From NCBI GenBank assembly GCA_964555675.1, contig CAZKTU010000009.1:1-61351 (forward strand): a DNA stretch of 61,351 nucleotides, read 5' to 3'. Positions within the stretch are counted from its first letter, which is position 1. The number at the start of each line of letters is the position of its first letter. The DNA comes from CAIWXH01 sp964555675 (lineage in GTDB: Bacteria; Chloroflexota; Chloroflexia; Chloroflexales; Chloroflexaceae). The notes under the pieces are model-generated. The model saw only the letters and a program-made list of their open reading frames with translations, was not told the DNA's origin and made no database searches. Below, in pieces: positions 60,712 to 61,351 of this stretch. The position numbers were made by a program, and so were the translations under genes.

Positions 60712-61351
60712 TTAGCGTACTTGGCGCTGCTGGAGCATGCGCGTGGCGGCCGTGAGCAGGGCCTCGACGCGGGTCTTCTCGACGCCCTCCATCTTCAGCA
60801 GGCGCCCGTAGAGCTGCACGGCCTGGCCGTACTCCTCGCGGCGCATCAGCATGTCGCCGAGCATATAGTAGGCGTCGAGGTCGCTCTGGTCGAGGCCGAT
60901 AATCTGGTGCAGCTCGGCGATCGCATTGTCGTAGTCGCGCTGCTGGGCAAAGATACGCGCGATCTGCTTCTTCTCGGCCACGGCCTCGGCCGGGCGGCGC
61001 ATCAGCGTATACATCAGGGCCAGCCACTGGCGCGCGTCCACGTCGTTCGGCGCGATCTGCACGATCTTGTCGTACATCTGGCGCGCCTTCTCGTGATCGC
61101 TGAGGGTCCAGTGAACCTGGGCGGCCTCCTGGAGCGAGGCCACGGCGTCCTTGAGCTGGCCGGCCTTCTTCTGCAGCTCGGCGGCCCGCACCAGGCCCTC
61201 GACGCCTTTGTCGAGGTAGCCGCGGCGCAGCTGCATACGGGCCAGGCGCCCGCTGATCGGGATGTGGTTGGGCGCCAGCTTGAGGGCGTACTCGAGCATC
61301 TCGATCGCCCGGTCGAGCTGCTGGCGCTCCTCGTAGTGCGTCGCCAGATCC
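60712..61351 (-). CDS. TPR-repeat protein, N-terminus cut by window edge
   Basis: About 213 C-terminal residues of a tetratricopeptide-repeat protein; the frame stays open to the window edge. Repeated 34-residue units are visible, for example GQLKDAVASLQEAAQVHWTL, DHEKARQMYDKIVQIAPND, RDYDNAIAELHQIIGLDQSD and EEYGQAVQLYGRLLKMEG. These form helical scaffolds for protein contacts. No enzymatic domain is visible in this part. The in-frame ATG at 61299 is internal, not the start. Confidence 0.85.
   Translation of the reverse strand, partial: DLATHYEERQQLDRAIEMLEYALKLAPNHIPISGRLARMQLRRGYLDKGVEGLVRAAELQKKAGQLKDAVASLQEAAQVHWTLSDHEKARQMYDKIVQIAPNDVDARQWLALMYTLMRRPAEAVAEKKQIARIFAQQRDYDNAIAELHQIIGLDQSDLDAYYMLGDMLMRREEYGQAVQLYGRLLKMEGVEKTRVEALLTAATRMLQQRQVR

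Overview
The window is about 61 kb of high-GC bacterial DNA with roughly 51 protein genes and no rRNA, tRNA or CRISPR array that I can see. The gene content points to Chloroflexota, most likely class Chloroflexia: kaiB/kaiC outside a cyanobacterial setting, lipoproteins with Pro/Thr-rich spacers, a secreted amylopullulanase, energy-converting membrane modules and [NiFe]-hydrogenase maturation genes, with no outer-membrane (LPS) genes in view. This placement is inference; no marker gene fixes it. Translation starts are mixed (ATG, many GTG and TTG), usually behind GGAGG-like sites, and several promoters are of the extended -10 type (TGNTATAAT or TGCTACAAT). A run of exactly 100 N at 54496-54595 shows that this is a scaffolded draft assembly.

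Layout. 1-5.3 kb: central metabolism (gmd fragment, sucC, a glutaredoxin-like gene, purA, argD). 5.4-13.2 kb: one plus-strand operon with a divergent [NiFe]-hydrogenase-type large subunit, four complex I/Mrp-like membrane subunits and a two-gene ABC exporter. 13.2-22.3 kb: envelope genes (M23/golvesin lipoprotein, PspC, two tandem paralogous lipoproteins, two membrane glycosyltransferases). 22.5-27.3 kb: a large secreted amylopullulanase with a clear promoter and operator, and a Rieske protein. 27.4-35 kb: a GAF histidine kinase, deoC-sucD and a peptide ABC transporter without its ATPases. 35.2-47.6 kb: a sensory block with a B12-binding protein carrying the CarH photoreceptor motif, a diguanylate cyclase, potABCD, and a four-gene kai operon (PAS/KaiA-like, KaiB, KaiC, PAS-GAF-GGDEF-EAL). 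47.8-51.6 kb: hydrogenase maturation protease, hypA, hypB and hypF. 51.7-54.3 kb: DUF4332-like, rsbQ and a PAS histidine kinase. 54.4-61.35 kb (minus strand): a conserved hypothetical gene split by the gap, a GT4 glycosyltransferase, a ferredoxin-NADP reductase-like flavoprotein, cdaR-like, cdaA and a TPR fragment.

Main points of interest. (1) The kai operon starts with a two-PAS protein whose C-terminus resembles the KaiC-activating domain of cyanobacterial KaiA, next to a canonical KaiB and a KaiC that keeps both phosphorylation sites. It ends with a c-di-GMP turnover enzyme, so input, oscillator and output may share one transcript. (2) The 5.4-11.3 kb operon keeps four nickel-site-type cysteines in its large subunit, but no small (NuoB-like) or ferredoxin subunit is nearby. 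(3) A modular palindromic element occurs four times, each right after a stop codon and in the orientation of the gene. In three copies the distance from the stop codon is exactly 9 nt. (4) The B12 photosensor-like protein next to a diguanylate cyclase suggests light input to c-di-GMP.
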